Below are positions 23,705 to 36,487 of a stretch of 64,000 bases of DNA, one piece after another. Below the pieces are notes generated by a model that did not search any database, had not been told where the DNA came from, and was given only the letters and a program-made list of their open reading frames with translations. A program made the translations under genes and the position numbers. The first letter of the stretch is position 1; every line of letters starts with the position of its first letter. This stretch comes from Micropterix aruncella. Its lineage: Eukaryota; Arthropoda; Insecta; Lepidoptera; Micropterigidae. The DNA lies in NCBI GenBank assembly GCA_944548615.1, contig OX155954.1, forward strand, positions 9,672,881 through 9,736,880. Direction: 5' to 3'.

Positions 23705-26700
23705 CTGGAAATAAATTCAAGAGATTTTAGTATAAATTTATCAGTATGAAATTTGAAAAAGTGATGGCACATGTCTCCTTACATACATATATTCTGAGAG
23801 GTAAGTAATTATATTGAAATATGTTTTTGTATAGGTATGTATTTACAATTACAAAATTTTGAAAAAAATTCAAAGGAATATGCTTCTTGAAAATCAGATA
23901 ATTCATTAGTTTTTTTTGGGTAACCGAAAATGAAAATATAATTCAAAATAACTACGAGACTATAATCCGTTCTTGACACTCCCAAATATCTCGCACCATA
24001 CGAGTTTTCTTATCATACAGTTCCTTCAATCTAATAAAAAAAATATTACAAAATAGTAATGTTTAATCTTTTGAATGTTTTTGTTAATTTTTCCATATGT
24101 ATTTAAAATTACTAACATGTAATGTTACAGTTATTATAAGTTTACCTAAGAATGCATCTTCTAAATGACGTATTTTTTATGTTTATATCATAAGTCTTTC
24201 GCCTAGAATAATAATTTGTATCAAACATTTTTTTCTCCCAAATGTTGAAAATGAATGAAACGTGGTTGGTGGTTTTATTACATAACCGATTCATTCTCCA
24301 TAAATATCCTACACAATAAAAATTGAAACATTCGAGATCCAAGATAAAGAAGCACAAAAAAATCAAAGGCTCAATGGCGGGTGATAGCGGACTAATCGGT
24401 CTCAAACTTTCAAAGTTGAAACATTTAGACTGGTAGATTTTACCTCTCGGTGATTGGTTAGTTACTATGAGAAGCGAAAATAATATTATTTATAATACTC
24501 GAGGAGTTATATTATATAAGGTATAACTCCTATATAGGAGTTATACCTCCTAGGCTAACGGGCTATAATTGCTTCCGCGAATTCAGGTGAATTTGTACCA
24601 CTTCTCGCTAAATATACTCTTCTGCGAGAAATAAATAACAAAGAATAGGTAAAATACGAGGAAGATGCATTAATACAAATATATAATTAATGTTTTAAAA
24701 AATGGAGAGCAAATTTGTTGATATATTTTACAGATTTGTTTTATTTTATTTTACAGTATACTGTACAGACTAAAAGCGTTTTAAAACGTACCTCCTGAAA
24801 TTACAGACGTTTGCAGTAAACTAATTAATTCAGCTCAAAGAATTGGAAACACCCGTAAGTGATAGCCCTATTTTTTTTTATTTACTACAAACTGTTGGTC
24901 TTGAAATTATACTAACCAATATGATCGATATTTCTGAGATCGAGATTTTTTTTTAGCGGGGATATTTGATTCTCCAGGAACTGTTAAATCTACAAGGGTT
25001 ATCTCACTGATAGGGAGTGAAGCGTTATAACAAAACGAAATATTGTGAATTCTAACCTGTGTAATTTTCCCGAATGTAAATCCTGTAAAAACTGCTTAAC
25101 CCTTCCAGGTTTGTCCATTTCCTTGATATCGGGGAACAGATACATGTGCCTGAACGAGTCGATAGCGATCAATGGGAGGTCCGAGCCTGATTTGCCCAGA
25201 TGATGAAGGGGATGCTCAAACTTCTTACCATCCGCAGTCAGGAAGTTTATATTCTCTGTAAAATAATAAAAAAGAATAAAATTCAATTCATAGAAATATT
25301 AAAATTCCTAGCCACCGCAATTTATTTCTTCTCAAGGACCAATGTCTTAGATCAAAAGTAATTTAGTAATCGCACAGTACAAAAAATCCTTGAAGTACAG
25401 AAGCGATACGAGCCTTCGCTATGTGTCCCTTGGCCTGCAATTTAGCGGTAATAGTGGTGTCGCCTACATGCTTTGCATATTTATTTACACTTACAGTACA
25501 TTGAGTTGCATTGTATTTTGCTCGATTTCAATCTATCTTCATCTCGAAAAAAAAATGCGTGTTCACAATGCTTTACCTCCACATCGGTTTATGGGCCGGT
25601 AAAGCAAAAAACGTATGTCTGTCTGTCTGTTCGATCGCGCTAAATTCAAGAACCGCTAAACAGATTCTGATGCGGTTTTCCCTGGTCCTTAGAGCATCTT
25701 TCAAGAAAGGTGTATGTTATGTGTAATAACATCAATATATAGGCTGAGTTTTAATTAACCGGCATCCTTCAAGGAGGTGAGTCAGTGAGAGCAACTAAGC
25801 AACTTAGGATTTTTTTTTTGTTGGAAAAAACAAAAAAAAACCTTTTTTTTTTAATTTAAAAATTTGACTTAAATTAAAGTTTGACGAGCGTTTAAGTGCT
25901 GCACCATGTATCGTAGGTAAAATATAGCTAATAAACAATATTAGTAATATTTTACCTACCGCCAGATGGCGCATCGTGCTCAGCGCTTTTTTATTTTCTC
26001 TCAATTTTTTATTAAAAGTTGCTTACTTGCGCTCCTACTAATTTACCCCCTTCAAGGATGCTGGGTAATTAAAACTCACCTGTATCTAAATAGGGGGCTG
26101 AACAGGGGCAAGTCTTAGTCTTAAAATCATTGTATAAAAATAATTCTTATTTTTTTTTTCAATAAATAGAAAATAACTAAACAAACTGGATAGCTGTGTA
26201 TGTGGTTTTTAGACATTATGTCGGAATCTTAGACTGCGATAAATTGAAGAACTGCTAGACAGATTCTAATTTAGTTTTTGCTGTTGGTTAGGCTATCTTT
26301 TGGGAAAGGTTAAACTGTAAACAATAAATCTGTAAAAATTGGACAGAGCAGAGACGAGTTAAATTAAGTGAGTCGATAGAAAATGGCCACAATTGCGATT
26401 TGTAACTTTATAACCTAAATATTAAAGCTATGACCTATTTTTTTTAATATATCAGGAACCCGGGAAAGAAACACTAATCTGGCGACATTTGTCAATTGTT
26501 TCACTGAATTTTTGATCGATAGAAAAGCTAAAGTCAGTTGAACGCACGCATCTCTTTTGTTCCAGTCAGGTTTCTGCAGTCTATGATTTGAGTGGCGATA
26601 GGAAATCGAGAGAACAGTCGCTACGATTTAATTGCAAGAATATTCGTAATAGGGCTGTAGGTTTTATAATTATTATCGTAGGTACAATATGTCTTGTTTA

Positions 26701-29700
26701 TCGATTTTAGGCGCTCTAGGAAGGCAGCGGCGGAACCATCAAAATTTCAATGTGTAATAAAAAATATTAAACTCACGTTTTTCAGAGATCAATTCAAATT
26801 GCACAAGATCCGTATACTTTTTAATGATTTCTGTGTCATCAGGAGCGTGGAACAGAATCAGGAACGGCAGTCCCTCCTCGGTTAGCTCTTCGGCATTTTC
26901 AAAGGTGATCTCACGAACGAGCGGTACGCATTTCTCCTGTGCCCATATATTCAGCTCGTCGAAATTTTCTAGGCTGCCCCTGTATGTTTCATCCGGTTCG
27001 TTTGAACGCTTCTTATCAGCTCTGAAGGCGATGATCGGAGTGCCTGAATTAAATGCAATTAAAAAATTATTAATGTTGTATGGTTGTCCAGTGTTCTATA
27101 AGAAATTTAGAAAATATGATATTTTAAATGATATCATTAACCGCCCTACCTATACGTACGTACGTGATACATCTGCTATATTACCATATAGAAAAAATTA
27201 AGTGAAATATATAAAAATTATATACATGCAAATTTATATAAAACAGCTATATAAAAACCGCACATAAAAACCGCTATATATGTTATCTGGTATATTTTAA
27301 ACAAGTATTGTTATTGGGAAATCTCATGAAAAGAAAAACAAGTATTTACCAACTTTTTGAATAATAACCCAAAGGTACCTATACGAACGTACGTGATACG
27401 TCCGCTATATTATCATATAGAAAAAATTAAGTAAAATATATAAAAAATATATACATGCAAATTTATATAAAACCGCTATATAAAAACCGCTATATACATA
27501 TGTTGACTGGTATATTTTAAACAAGTTATTGGTAAATTTCATGAAAAGAAAAACAAGTATTTACCTACTTTTTGAATAATAACCCAAAGATAGGGCGGTT
27601 AAAGTATTGTTATATCTGCTTTTAAATGTATAACTAGTTGCTGGTAATTGGTCTTATCGAATCCATACATACTAAATAGGAGATTTTTTAAATTTTTGTA
27701 TGGAGAAAATTCTGTGAAACTGTGATTTGTGCTAAATACAATAACATGTGAAAAATGATCAATGACAGAGTTTGCACTGAGATAAATCAGAAGAAAATGT
27801 GTGACGGGAAAGACTGATCAAAATCCTCGCGGTGACGGTGGACCTTGATCAGTCTTTTGTCATGTCCAGAGGTGGAGTACCTCAATGACCCTCTGGTTGA
27901 GGAGGAACTGTGATGGGAAATATTGATCAAAGCTAATGAAATTTCCACGTTTTCGCTTTTTTGATGTATAATTTACGTAAAACATATTTTTCTTAGAAAC
28001 TCAAATATGAGAGTGAATTATTTTTAGAAATTTAAATATATTTTTTAGAACCAGAAACATGGACAAAATATATCTTTTAGAACCACAAATATATGGACAA
28101 AATATATTTTTTATCATACAAACCCTTGCCGTCATACAATTTTAAAAATGGAATTTGCAAAAATTTCAAAAATTGATATTGATTGTTTCTTCCTTATGAC
28201 CCTTCATGTGTATTTGATGCATGTATGCATACAATATATATAAAATTAATGAAAACTTCACCATAATACACAGAACCCTTGACTAACCAAGTTTAGTATC
28301 CTTTATCTAGTTTTTAAGTAAGTGTGCTTAATGATGATAATAAGACTTACCGGGTGGATGCATCTGCCTTGATACTTCGCCGAAGCCAACATGGAACTGG
28401 CAATCCTCCTTCAAGTTTGTCGCCACCCTTCTGAACATGTCGTATTCTGGCTGATCTCGTCGATCGAAATAGCCAATTATAATCCGTTTGGCATCATCCA
28501 ACTTCTGCAATTCTTTCAAGGACGCGCATTCCTTAATCGGATCATCGAGTTGTTTGCGTACGAACTGCGTGAACGCGTCCACCGATCGCTGACCTGAAAA
28601 CGTAACAGTATTTTAAAAGTTTCCTTAGATACAATAATCTCCCGACCGGGCTTATAGAGCCTCCTATGTCTAGTACTCTCAGAGGAGGCATTGGCCCTAC
28701 GGGTAGTCACTTCCGCCCTTAAAAGATCAATGTCCTCCTTCGTTTAACTACTTATATAATAAAATTAAATAAAACGTCTGTTTGCTTTTTCATTAATAAT
28801 TTTGAAATCTGTGAAAGCAGAAATGGAAACATGCAATTGATTTCTAGATACATATTTATGTAAAAAATCACTGTACACATAAAAGTCATTCAATATTGAT
28901 TTTATAAAGAGATTTTGATTTTTTTATTTAATTTAGGTTTAAGAATTTAGGTCAAGGAATGGCGAAAATGAAATAGCAATTAAAATATTTGAATGCATTA
29001 AAGGCCAAAGATATGAAATCGTTAGGTAGGTACTTTCGTCACACCTCAGGCGGCCCCATAATATTAAAGGACTTTTAAGCGTAAAAATTAACTAATCAAT
29101 CGATAAGTACTGCCCGTCAGTACCACAAAAAAATCGTCAACACAAACCATATCAAATTCTTTTACAATTACATTAATGGTGCCAATAGATTAGGTTAGTA
29201 GATTAAGCAAACGTTTATTTATACCCGCTCTGAAAAAAAATACTTTATACTATGTATATATTTAAAGTATTTGTTAACAGAATGATCATAAATTGAACAC
29301 ATTTGTTCAATTTATAAATATTATAAAAACGTTTAAATTAACAAATTCATGTCTTGCTCTTTATTTTATTGATATTGTAGAATGTAGCACAAAGTGTAAC
29401 ACGAAGTGTTAAATTCTAAGTTTTTAAATTTACAAATATTAAATATTCCCAGTTTTTTAAATTTACAAATGATTGCTGTTTTCACGAACAAAAATTACAG
29501 GAAAATTTAAACCATTTTCTTAAAAACATTTTTTCAGGAAATATTAGAAGATTACTCCACACAAAAAACAAAGCTAAAATCATCCGTAACTTTTTGTGGT
29601 TTAGATCTTTGTTATTGAGAAAATCATTTCTTATATTCAACTGTCAAATATTCTGTATTGTTTTCCATTGTCCTGAAGAGTTATGAGCAGAGAAAGATGG

Positions 29701-32700
29701 CAGTTTAGGATAACACAATGAGCGCATCTAACTGGCTTTTTAGTGACAGTCCCGAGACGCTTATGCTTCGATAGAAAGTGACCGCCATATCAATCGAATC
29801 TGGCAAGATAATTGTTTCACCGTGTACATTTTTTTCCACATAGTCTCATCTTCATGCCCAAATATTTTCAATTGGATTCCCATCTGGAGATTGTGACCTC
29901 CAATCCAACAATTCGATGTGACACTATTAGCCCGTTTTGGTAAAGTTCAACCATTTTTTTGGCATTTAAATTCTCAGTGAATAAGCATAACCTTTCGAAT
30001 CCGCATGTTAAAAAACAACCCCAAACATGGAGTTTTGCCGGGTGTTTCACAGTCCGCTGAAGAAATCTCTTCTTAGGGGTAGACCAAGTTTGATTGATAG
30101 TACTTCGTGACCAGAAAGAAGATTCATCGGAAAAAATAACATTCTCCCAAGCCTGTGCCCAAGCAAGTCTTTTTGCAATATGTTTTTCTGAGAGAAACGG
30201 TTTGTTAAATACACTCCGGTATTCGATGTTAGCAGCTTGTAAGCGAGTTCTATTAGTCTCAAATGATAAAATAACACCTTTCTTCTTCAATCTGGCTTGT
30301 CCCTGACGAAGTGTTAGCAAAGGATTTGAAGAAAGAGTTGATTTTAACTGTATTATCTGTTTATCTAGATTTCCTGAGGTCTTCCTTGATTTAACATGAT
30401 TCGGCAGGTCATTCACAGTTTTCACATGCTCGGCCGACTCATTTTCTGCTCCGCGGCCCATTCACACCGGGTCATCGACTATCCCTAGTGTGTGCATATG
30501 CTTGTTAAATCGGAAGTGACCGGTAAGCAGGCCTACTGTCTTCCTCAAGTTATCCCTGGAGTCTCAGACAGTAACTTCTTAATCTTTGTGTGGTTTCCCT
30601 AATCCCCTCCTTGTCTGCCTTAGGTTTGTTTATCCCCACCTGCTTTATTATCCATTCCCTGGGTCTATTACGCAAGGCGGTTCTCGTGTACCCCTCTGAT
30701 AGTGCCATTGCTGAATATTTTGTCAGATGCCTCATGGTATGCCTTGATTAGTTTGGATGTCTGCCTGTGGCCCTTGAGCGCCAGAAGCACTGCTCTGCTG
30801 TCGTTATATAAGTGTTACAACCGTTTCCTATTAATTTCGGTAAAAATGAAGTTAAAAAAATAATACTCTCACCCCTAAATTCTCGCTTGGTGGGCTGTCC
30901 GTTCCGGATCACTTTTAAAGTCGGATATTTCGATATGTGAAATCGGGTCGCGACTGTATTCTCCTTATCACAGTCCACCTTGCCCATCACGACTCGTCCT
31001 TTCTCGGGGAACTCTGCGCTGACTTTGTCGGCTGCCTCGTCGAAAATCGGCTGCAGCAAGTTGCTGAAGCGACACCATTCCGCGTAGAAATTGATAAACA
31101 CTAATTCATTGGATGCTGAAAAGAGAAAGTAAAACAGAATTTACTGATAGGTAAGTAGAAAGATTAATAACAAGCAATGATACATGTGTAAAATCTGAAA
31201 TTTGAGGTAACCATCCCAATAATACGCTGAAATCTCAATCGATCGCTTCTCAATCCTTCCTTTTTTCGCGTGTATTATTTATTTTGTATGGTCTCAAATT
31301 AATTCCATATAAAGCAAAATCGTCAGCACAGAGCGGACGTAACGACGTATGCATATCGGCCGATACCGTTACAAAATTTTCGGAAAGCGGCCTGCCAGCG
31401 TAATGGCAGCTGCGTGACTTCATTGTAAGATTTTACAACAATAGAAAATCTATGCAAAACGGTGTTCATGGAAACAGTTAAAGAGTTAAAGACAATGATG
31501 ATGAGAATCCGCCACATGTATCATCAATATTTTCAGACGCTTATATCGTTGCAACTGAAATAATGAAAGCAATTTTGTATTCGCATAAAATTAGTGAAGT
31601 TGAGAAGAATGTAATTTTGTACCACGATAGAAAAAAAACTGTTCAACCAGTACAGTGTCCCCTAAGTAATAATATTATCACTGAAGTATCTAGATACAGG
31701 CAGTTAAAGCGCCTCCAGGTCTCTCCTCCTGCCTTGATAAAAGTTGCAGCCTAAACAATCCCAAGTGCAATTTTCTCAAGTTACATCTATTTTTAATGTG
31801 TTCTAGAGTTATTAAAGCAAAAAACAAAAAAAAAAACAATTCATGCGGTGAAATGCTATACCACAACTACAGTATACAGACAGTAGCCTTCTTAGAACAA
31901 AATTGAATCGAAGGAGTCCTAAGTGCTATCTCAAACGTAATACGATTACTAGACATTGCACCACAAGCGTCGTCCTTGCCGACTTACAAAATTCGCATAT
32001 GGACATCATATAGATATTCAAACGTTCGAGAAATTTGACAATCCCCACCTGTGCGTAATGCCGTAACGCATCGCTCTGCTCACTTCTCTCGCACCCTATC
32101 CCCGCAACGCCTTGCCACTCGAAAGTGCGCCTACTGTCCTAACTCAGTATACTGTGCCGCAAACAATATTTAATTTAAGCCTAATAACCCGTCAACTGAG
32201 GGCTGCTCTTATAAGAGCCATATTTGGGCTATTCTAGGAGTCGGCCACATTCAATGGGTAAAAATAGTATATAAAATTGCAGTTATGAATAACCCCATGT
32301 TATTATCGAAAGGTGCAACTTTTATGTTACCATTAGATGGTTATATAAAACAGCGAGTAGAAAACATTCGGAATAAATGCAGTATAGGGACCTTCCTGAA
32401 AAATTAAAAATGAAACACTAATAGATTCGATCATTACAATGCTAAATGTGATAGAAAAAAAGCCTCGGATATGTAATATTTCAAAATAAAAAAAAAGTAA
32501 TTTACATACAGAAAAGTTTTTTTTACTCTGTTTTTAAGACTGCTTAAAAAACTAAATTAACCTACTGCTATCATGGTGTTTATCTATTAATTTTAAAACA
32601 AACTATCTTAACCCTCTGAAATGTATGGGTTTGACGCTTCTTTGAATGCCTATATCTCACTTTTATTGAGACCGAATAAATATTATTTCAGATTCAGAAT

Positions 32701-33237
32701 CAGCCTGGTGAATATAATTGGGTGACATTAAAAAATAAACAATGTAGAACAGGTTTCTACAATGCAGTAATGCCAAACATTTCTTAAAAGGGCAGAACCG
32801 TGACAGTTTGATTTAACCCTTAGAAGGCCAGCCATGGGAAAATTTGTTTGTAGGGTATGTTAGTGCACACATACTAATATATAATAATGGTGGCTTATTC
32901 AATGAAGGCGACTTTTACTGCATATAATTGTATAAATACGGAGTTCAGTCGCCCCGAATTGTGTCAACAGAAAAACCACCGATCGGTGGTATTGGTCTCC
33001 CACTGGTAGAAACAAACATATTCGGCTAAAATAGCCTAACTTTAACATTAAAATGCACTTAACAGCTAACATTATGTGGTGGCAATGAGGAAGCTAAAAC
33101 TAGTTTTTCAATTCTATATTTTCCTCATATTAGTTTAACGCATAAACCATTCAACGCTTACCTAATATCATATCCAAATTACTGGCGGTCAAATGTACGG
33201 CTCCACTGTCCGTAGGATTATAAAAATAATGTGAAAC
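23560..33237 (-). CDS. ERP44: ERp44-like ER thioredoxin protein (exons 2 to last; start exon not secure)
   Basis: Six exons join without a frame break (76, 243, 243, 267, 199 and 145 nt; 390 residues plus stop): 33237-33162, 31115-30873, 28593-28351, 27043-26777, 25255-25057 and 23704-23560. The first thioredoxin domain has YAEWCRFS, whose CRFS active site is the ERp44 hallmark (one catalytic Cys), followed by KYPTLKVIRNG with the cis-Pro. Later blocks (IIGYFDRRDQPEYD, QEKCVPLVREITFENAEEL, LPLIAIDSFRHMYLFP, DLHSGKLHREFHYGP) follow the b and b' domains of fly and human ERp44 as I know them. The protein ends in RDEL, an ER/Golgi retrieval signal. In the family, ERp44 retains clients and Ero1 in the early secretory pathway through mixed disulfides. 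The initiator Met and signal peptide lie upstream of 33237. The introns carry many transposons. Family assignment is very secure; the 5' end is open. Confidence 0.95.
24521..24550. repeat. perfect 30-bp palindrome without spacer
   Basis: Both halves are exact reverse complements about the dyad at 24535/24536 (core ACTCCTATATAGGAGT). It lies in the last ERp44 intron. Confidence 0.95.
25057..25255 (-). CDS. ERP44: ERp44-like, exon 6 (b' domain)
   Basis: The acceptor is TTTTACAG and the donor is GTTAGA, usable but off consensus. It encodes INFLTADGKKFEHPLHHLGK through DLHSGKLHR and ends in phase 2. Confidence 0.94.
25742..26082. mobile_element. F4 MITE in an ERp44 intron
   Basis: Left GGCTGAGTTTTAATTAACCG and right GTAATTAAAACTCACCTG are inverted ends flanked by TA. 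The core palindrome is TCGTAGGTAAAATA ... TATTTTACCTACCGCC. It is one of the two best-preserved copies. Confidence 0.82.
26777..27043 (-). CDS. ERP44: ERp44-like, exon 5 (b/b' domains)
   Basis: The acceptor is AATTCAG and the donor is GTGAGT. It encodes GTPIIAFRADK through the conserved CVPLVREITFENAEELTE and GLPFLILFH blocks. Confidence 0.95.
27137..27602. mobile_element. TTAA-flanked element made of two tandem units, ERp44 intron
   Basis: Bounded by TTAACCGCCCTA (27137) and TAGGGCGGTTAA (27591-27602), inverted termini with TTAA at both edges, as in piggyBac-type elements. The interior is two direct repeats of about 225 bp, each with CGTACGTGATAC and ATACATGCAAATTTATATAA. No transposase. 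Confidence 0.8.
28351..28593 (-). CDS. ERP44: ERp44-like, exon 4 (b domain)
   Basis: The acceptor is TTTTCAG and the donor is GTAAGT. It encodes QRSVDAFTQFVRKQL, IIGYFDRRDQPEYD and LKEDCQFHVGFG, all close to the fly orthologue. Phase is 1 at both ends. Confidence 0.95.
29780..30440 (-). mobile_element. Tc1-like transposase pseudogene
   Basis: The minus strand reads PLLTLRQGQARLKKKGVILS, RLAWAQAWENVIFSDESSFW (first catalytic Asp), HPAKLHVWGCF, NAKKMVELYQNGL, then after a gap QSPDGNPIENIW with in-frame stops beyond. This is Tc1/mariner DD34E architecture. The segment with the second Asp is deleted. It lies in the ERp44 intron between exons 3 and 4. Confidence 0.9.
30441..30820 (-). mobile_element. 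LINE RNase H / C-terminal relic
   Basis: Broken minus frames read LKGHRQTSKLIKAYHEAS, NRPREWIIKQVGINKPKAD, LTGHFRFNKHMHTLGIVDDP and RGAENESAEHV, the RNase H domain and final Cys/His region of a jockey/R1-type LINE. It stops abruptly where the Tc1 relic begins. Confidence 0.85.
30873..31115 (-). CDS. ERP44: ERp44-like, exon 3 (thioredoxin domain with CRFS)
   Basis: It starts after a TTTCAG acceptor and ends before GTGAGAG. It encodes ASNELVFINFYAEWCRFS through KREFRG, the whole catalytic core of domain a. A LINE RNase H relic begins about 50 bp downstream in the intron. Confidence 0.95.
31867..32160. mobile_element. F5 MITE, copy 1 (ERp44 intron)
   Basis: Left ACAGTATACAGACAGTAG and right CTCAGTATACTGTG are inverted ends. 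Internal blocks (CTTAGAACAAAATTGAA, TCGCACCCT) recur at 48801-49226. Confidence 0.7.
32815..33060. repeat. decayed MITE related to 20934-21180
   Basis: Begins TTAACCCTTAGAAGGCCA and contains a palindromic ACCACCGATCGGTGGT. The right end is uncertain. Confidence 0.4.
33162..33237 (-). CDS. ERP44: ERp44-like, exon 2 (mature N-terminus)
   Basis: The acceptor is TTTTTCAG just right of 33237 and the donor is GTAAGC after 33162. It reads in phase 0 from its first base: VSHYFYNP, then SGAVHLTASNLDMIL, which matches the start of the mature protein in insect ERp44. It ends in phase 1, matching the next exon. Confidence 0.85.
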
Positions 33238-33610
33238 CTGAAAAAGATTCTCATTCAATTTATCGTTGAACAATGCCACATTGAGTTCAAATATATCAAT
33301 TATCGAAAAACGTGATATTATACGGTGGTTAAATTTATATAAACACAGTAAAATCCGATAATTATTGTTTTACTGCCTGAGAAGGTTGTTGACACATCAC
33401 GACCGTGAATAAGAATGAATAAAACTAAAACTTGGCGCTTACCATAATAACCGGCAAAAACCAAACTTTGCAGTTAAGAAATTTTTGTAAATGATACATT
33501 ATTTACTGTATTTTATTTTATTGAAGCACGAGAGCGGAGGCGCGACGTCGGCTTTCAGGATATTGACGGATGTAGACCCGTGTCAGCCAGCGGTTGGTTG
33601 CGTGGTCTAG

Positions 33611-34460
33611 TGTTGGGCATTTCCGTTAACTCTGTTACATGAATACTTAGAACACTTGGATGGGTCTTGAAATACTTAGCTTCATTACGAATTACTTTCA
33701 CGAAAAGGATCATTTTATTTAAAAACGATGTGTGGTCAAAGGTTTTTGTAAGTGGCGCCAGCGACGACAGTTGCCGAAAGGTCGGTGAAGCAAACGACGC
33801 ACCGCCCGAGCGAGTTTATTATCTATATGAAGCTCGAAGCGTGATAAGTGAGAGGGAACATAGATAAATGAGTATAAATGAAACATTGAGGTTTGACGGT
33901 CGGGCAGTGTTCCCGAATGGCTAGGACAATAAATGTAGACATACCGTTTTAACATCATTGCTGGATTTTTTTTCATTTTTACCAGTAGCTATTATGACGG
34001 GAAGAAAATACCAGCAATAATTATGGTAACAGGTATATATGTATGGAGATAATTTCTATTATTTTACAAGGTATTTATTGAAGAAAAATCCAGCCATAAT
34101 ACTGTTAAAATAGGAAGAATGCCAATTTCTTCGATCTTTCCTTAGAGTCCTATAGGACGTATACGTATAATTCGAGAAATTATACGTATACCTACGTATA
34201 ATTTCGAGAAAAAGGGGATTTTTCTTCACACAAATCTTCATTCTACGTACTCGAATCGAGATAAGTTGGTGTTCAACAAGGAAGCTATTCCAATATAATT
34301 AATTAGTATATGCATTCAGGATGTGTGCGCAAAACTTTTTGTAGGTGGTGCCAGCGATGATTTGGGCCCAAGTGGGCGCCGCACCGCGAACCTCACGCAG
34401 TGAGTCGCTCACTTCACACCACCTTGAGCCTAAATCAGACTGCGCCCTCTAGCGGGACAA
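33611..34460. other. intergenic mosaic
   Basis: Starts with a hAT-like end (AGTGTTGGGCATTTCC). It holds a palindrome at about 34,150-34,200 built on CGTATACGTATAATT, and a GC-rich block at 34,330-34,450 related to 60,360-60,500 (AAAACTTTTTGTAGGTGG, TCGCTCACTTCACACC). No gene seen. Confidence 0.4.
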
Positions 34461-34766
34461 AACGTCAATAAAGACCTTATTAAGTCACTTATTTTGTATT
34501 ACTTTTTGATGTTATCCTATAATGTATTTCTCACATACCTATGTGAGAAAGAAAATTGATTTTAATTTAGTTGTAGCGTCAATGTGCGTCTGTTTCGCAC
34601 CTTGCTATTTAAAGCGACGTCAGATAAGATAGCGAATTGCAATGTCTTTGCTAACTTTAAAAATTCGTTTAAAATTTATACAAATTTGATAATAAATTTG
34701 CAACTTGTTATGTATATATAGTTGTATACACAACAAGTTGCAAAAATAATAATATTTGCATCCATG

Positions 34767-34957
34767 CAAAGCTTTGCTGTTACTGCACGTCCATGTACGT
34801 GAACGAACCGGAATATAAGGATGTAACCTATCAAAAAATATCTCTGTAATGTATATCGGACACAAATTTTGCAAAGCTTTGCTGTTACTACATCGTCCTT
34901 GTAACTTCTATCACAAAATATATCTGTTATGTCGTAGGTATGTCGGACACACATTTT
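34767..34957. repeat. two-unit tandem repeat, about 105 bp
   Basis: GCAAAGCTTTGCTGTTACT appears at the start of each unit; TATCAAAAAATATCTCTGTA and TCGGACACA also recur in the same order. The second unit is slightly shorter. Confidence 0.75.
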
Positions 34958-35230
34958 AATTTAACAAATGCTAATTTTATCCAATAGACAAAATACCTAT
35001 GAAATAGATAAAATGTAATATTAAACAGCAAACGCAGGTCAATTGAACCTCTATCGGTGCCATTTTGATTTTGATGTTCGTCTATTACAAATCATACAAT
35101 AAGATAACTATCTCGCATTAGGCAACGCCCTATAGTGTATGGTGGGCTGTGCGTGCGTGTGTTTCGTTGCGACTTGCCTCGGTTATTGTATCATTATGCC
35201 TGAGATTGAAATAAGGATATAATATGTTCT

Positions 35231-35472
35231 GTTAACCGGTTAAATTTCTTCATGTTAACCAGCTCTTAACCGGTTAATTACATCTAAAAAATATCCTTAT
35301 CGAAAAATACCTTATTTAGTACTGTACATATAACCAGACTAAAAATATATTTCTTTTTTTAGTCTGGGTATATGCATAGTATTAAATAAGGATTTTTTTC
35401 AGTGAGGTTATTTTTTCGATGTAATTAACCGGTTAATGGCTGGTTATCATGAAGAAATTTTTACCGGTTATC
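35231..35472. repeat. foldback element, about 110-bp arms
   Basis: Left arm GTTAACCGGTTAAATTTCTT ... CCAGACTAAAAA; right arm TTTTTAGTCTGG ... AAGAAATTTTTACCGGTTA. Arms are imperfect inverted repeats with a very short centre near 35,345. Hairpin-type MITE likely. Confidence 0.8.
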
Positions 35473-36487
35473 ATCGCATTAATCGGTTGATGCGGTCATC
35501 CTGAAATATAGTGTATTTTTTAATAAAACTGTTACCTATATTTTTCACACAATAAAGGCCTACATCGTTTTCTGTGATGTTTTATTGAACTAGTATTAAA
35601 CCAAGAATAATATTTGCCCGTTGTTAAAGGTCTTTGTCAATAATTTAGATATAACCTTGTAGGTGTTGAATACTCTAACACAAGGGATATATTTTATGTC
35701 GGTTTTCAAGAGAATTATAGCTGAAAATGTTTGGATATCTCGCAAAACTGCAACAGCCTCGTACAACCGTGATTGTTTCTACCTGATACTCGCTGGCGCG
35801 GTGAGTCGTTTACTTCGGCTCAGAAGTAAGTTGACGCTGCGATCTCTTTTGGGTGAAAATGGCAGTGAACATCCCCATTAACCCCTCTCCTCGCGGAATA
35901 AAATTCAGCCGTCCCATTCGCGCGCGACCTTTTCGCGCGCACAATCGACGACCTTGATAAAAACGACCATAACTTGTAAACCACTATACAGATCATAAAA
36001 AGAAGAACTGTAAAATGATCGCATTGAAATTTGACATATAAAACATTATAACCTTATCTCGTAAATCAATTAAGATAATAATGGAGACAAATTACAAATT
36101 TGGCGAAGTGAAAAAACTCGCCTATTTATCATTTCGATGTTTTTATCACAAAATACGAAAGTCTATGCGGAAATTGTATTTACAGTTATGTTCTTTATTA
36201 AATGCTTTACCAAAACCATTATTTTGTTTTACTTCTTTGCATACAAAAATATTTAGTTTTTCAGTCATAATAACTAAGAAAAATTTGATGTCTCCTCGTA
36301 AAATTTTTTTTTTTAATTTTGTATTTCTGACTACTTAGGGACTTTATTTATATGAAATTCTTTCATAATAACTTTTCCACTACACTACACTTCTTATAAA
36401 ATCATACCAGTTCTTTCAGCTTTGTCTGATATTACAGAAAAATCCAAACTTTTGCGAGTCGGTGACGAAAATTTGGCATTAACTTTG

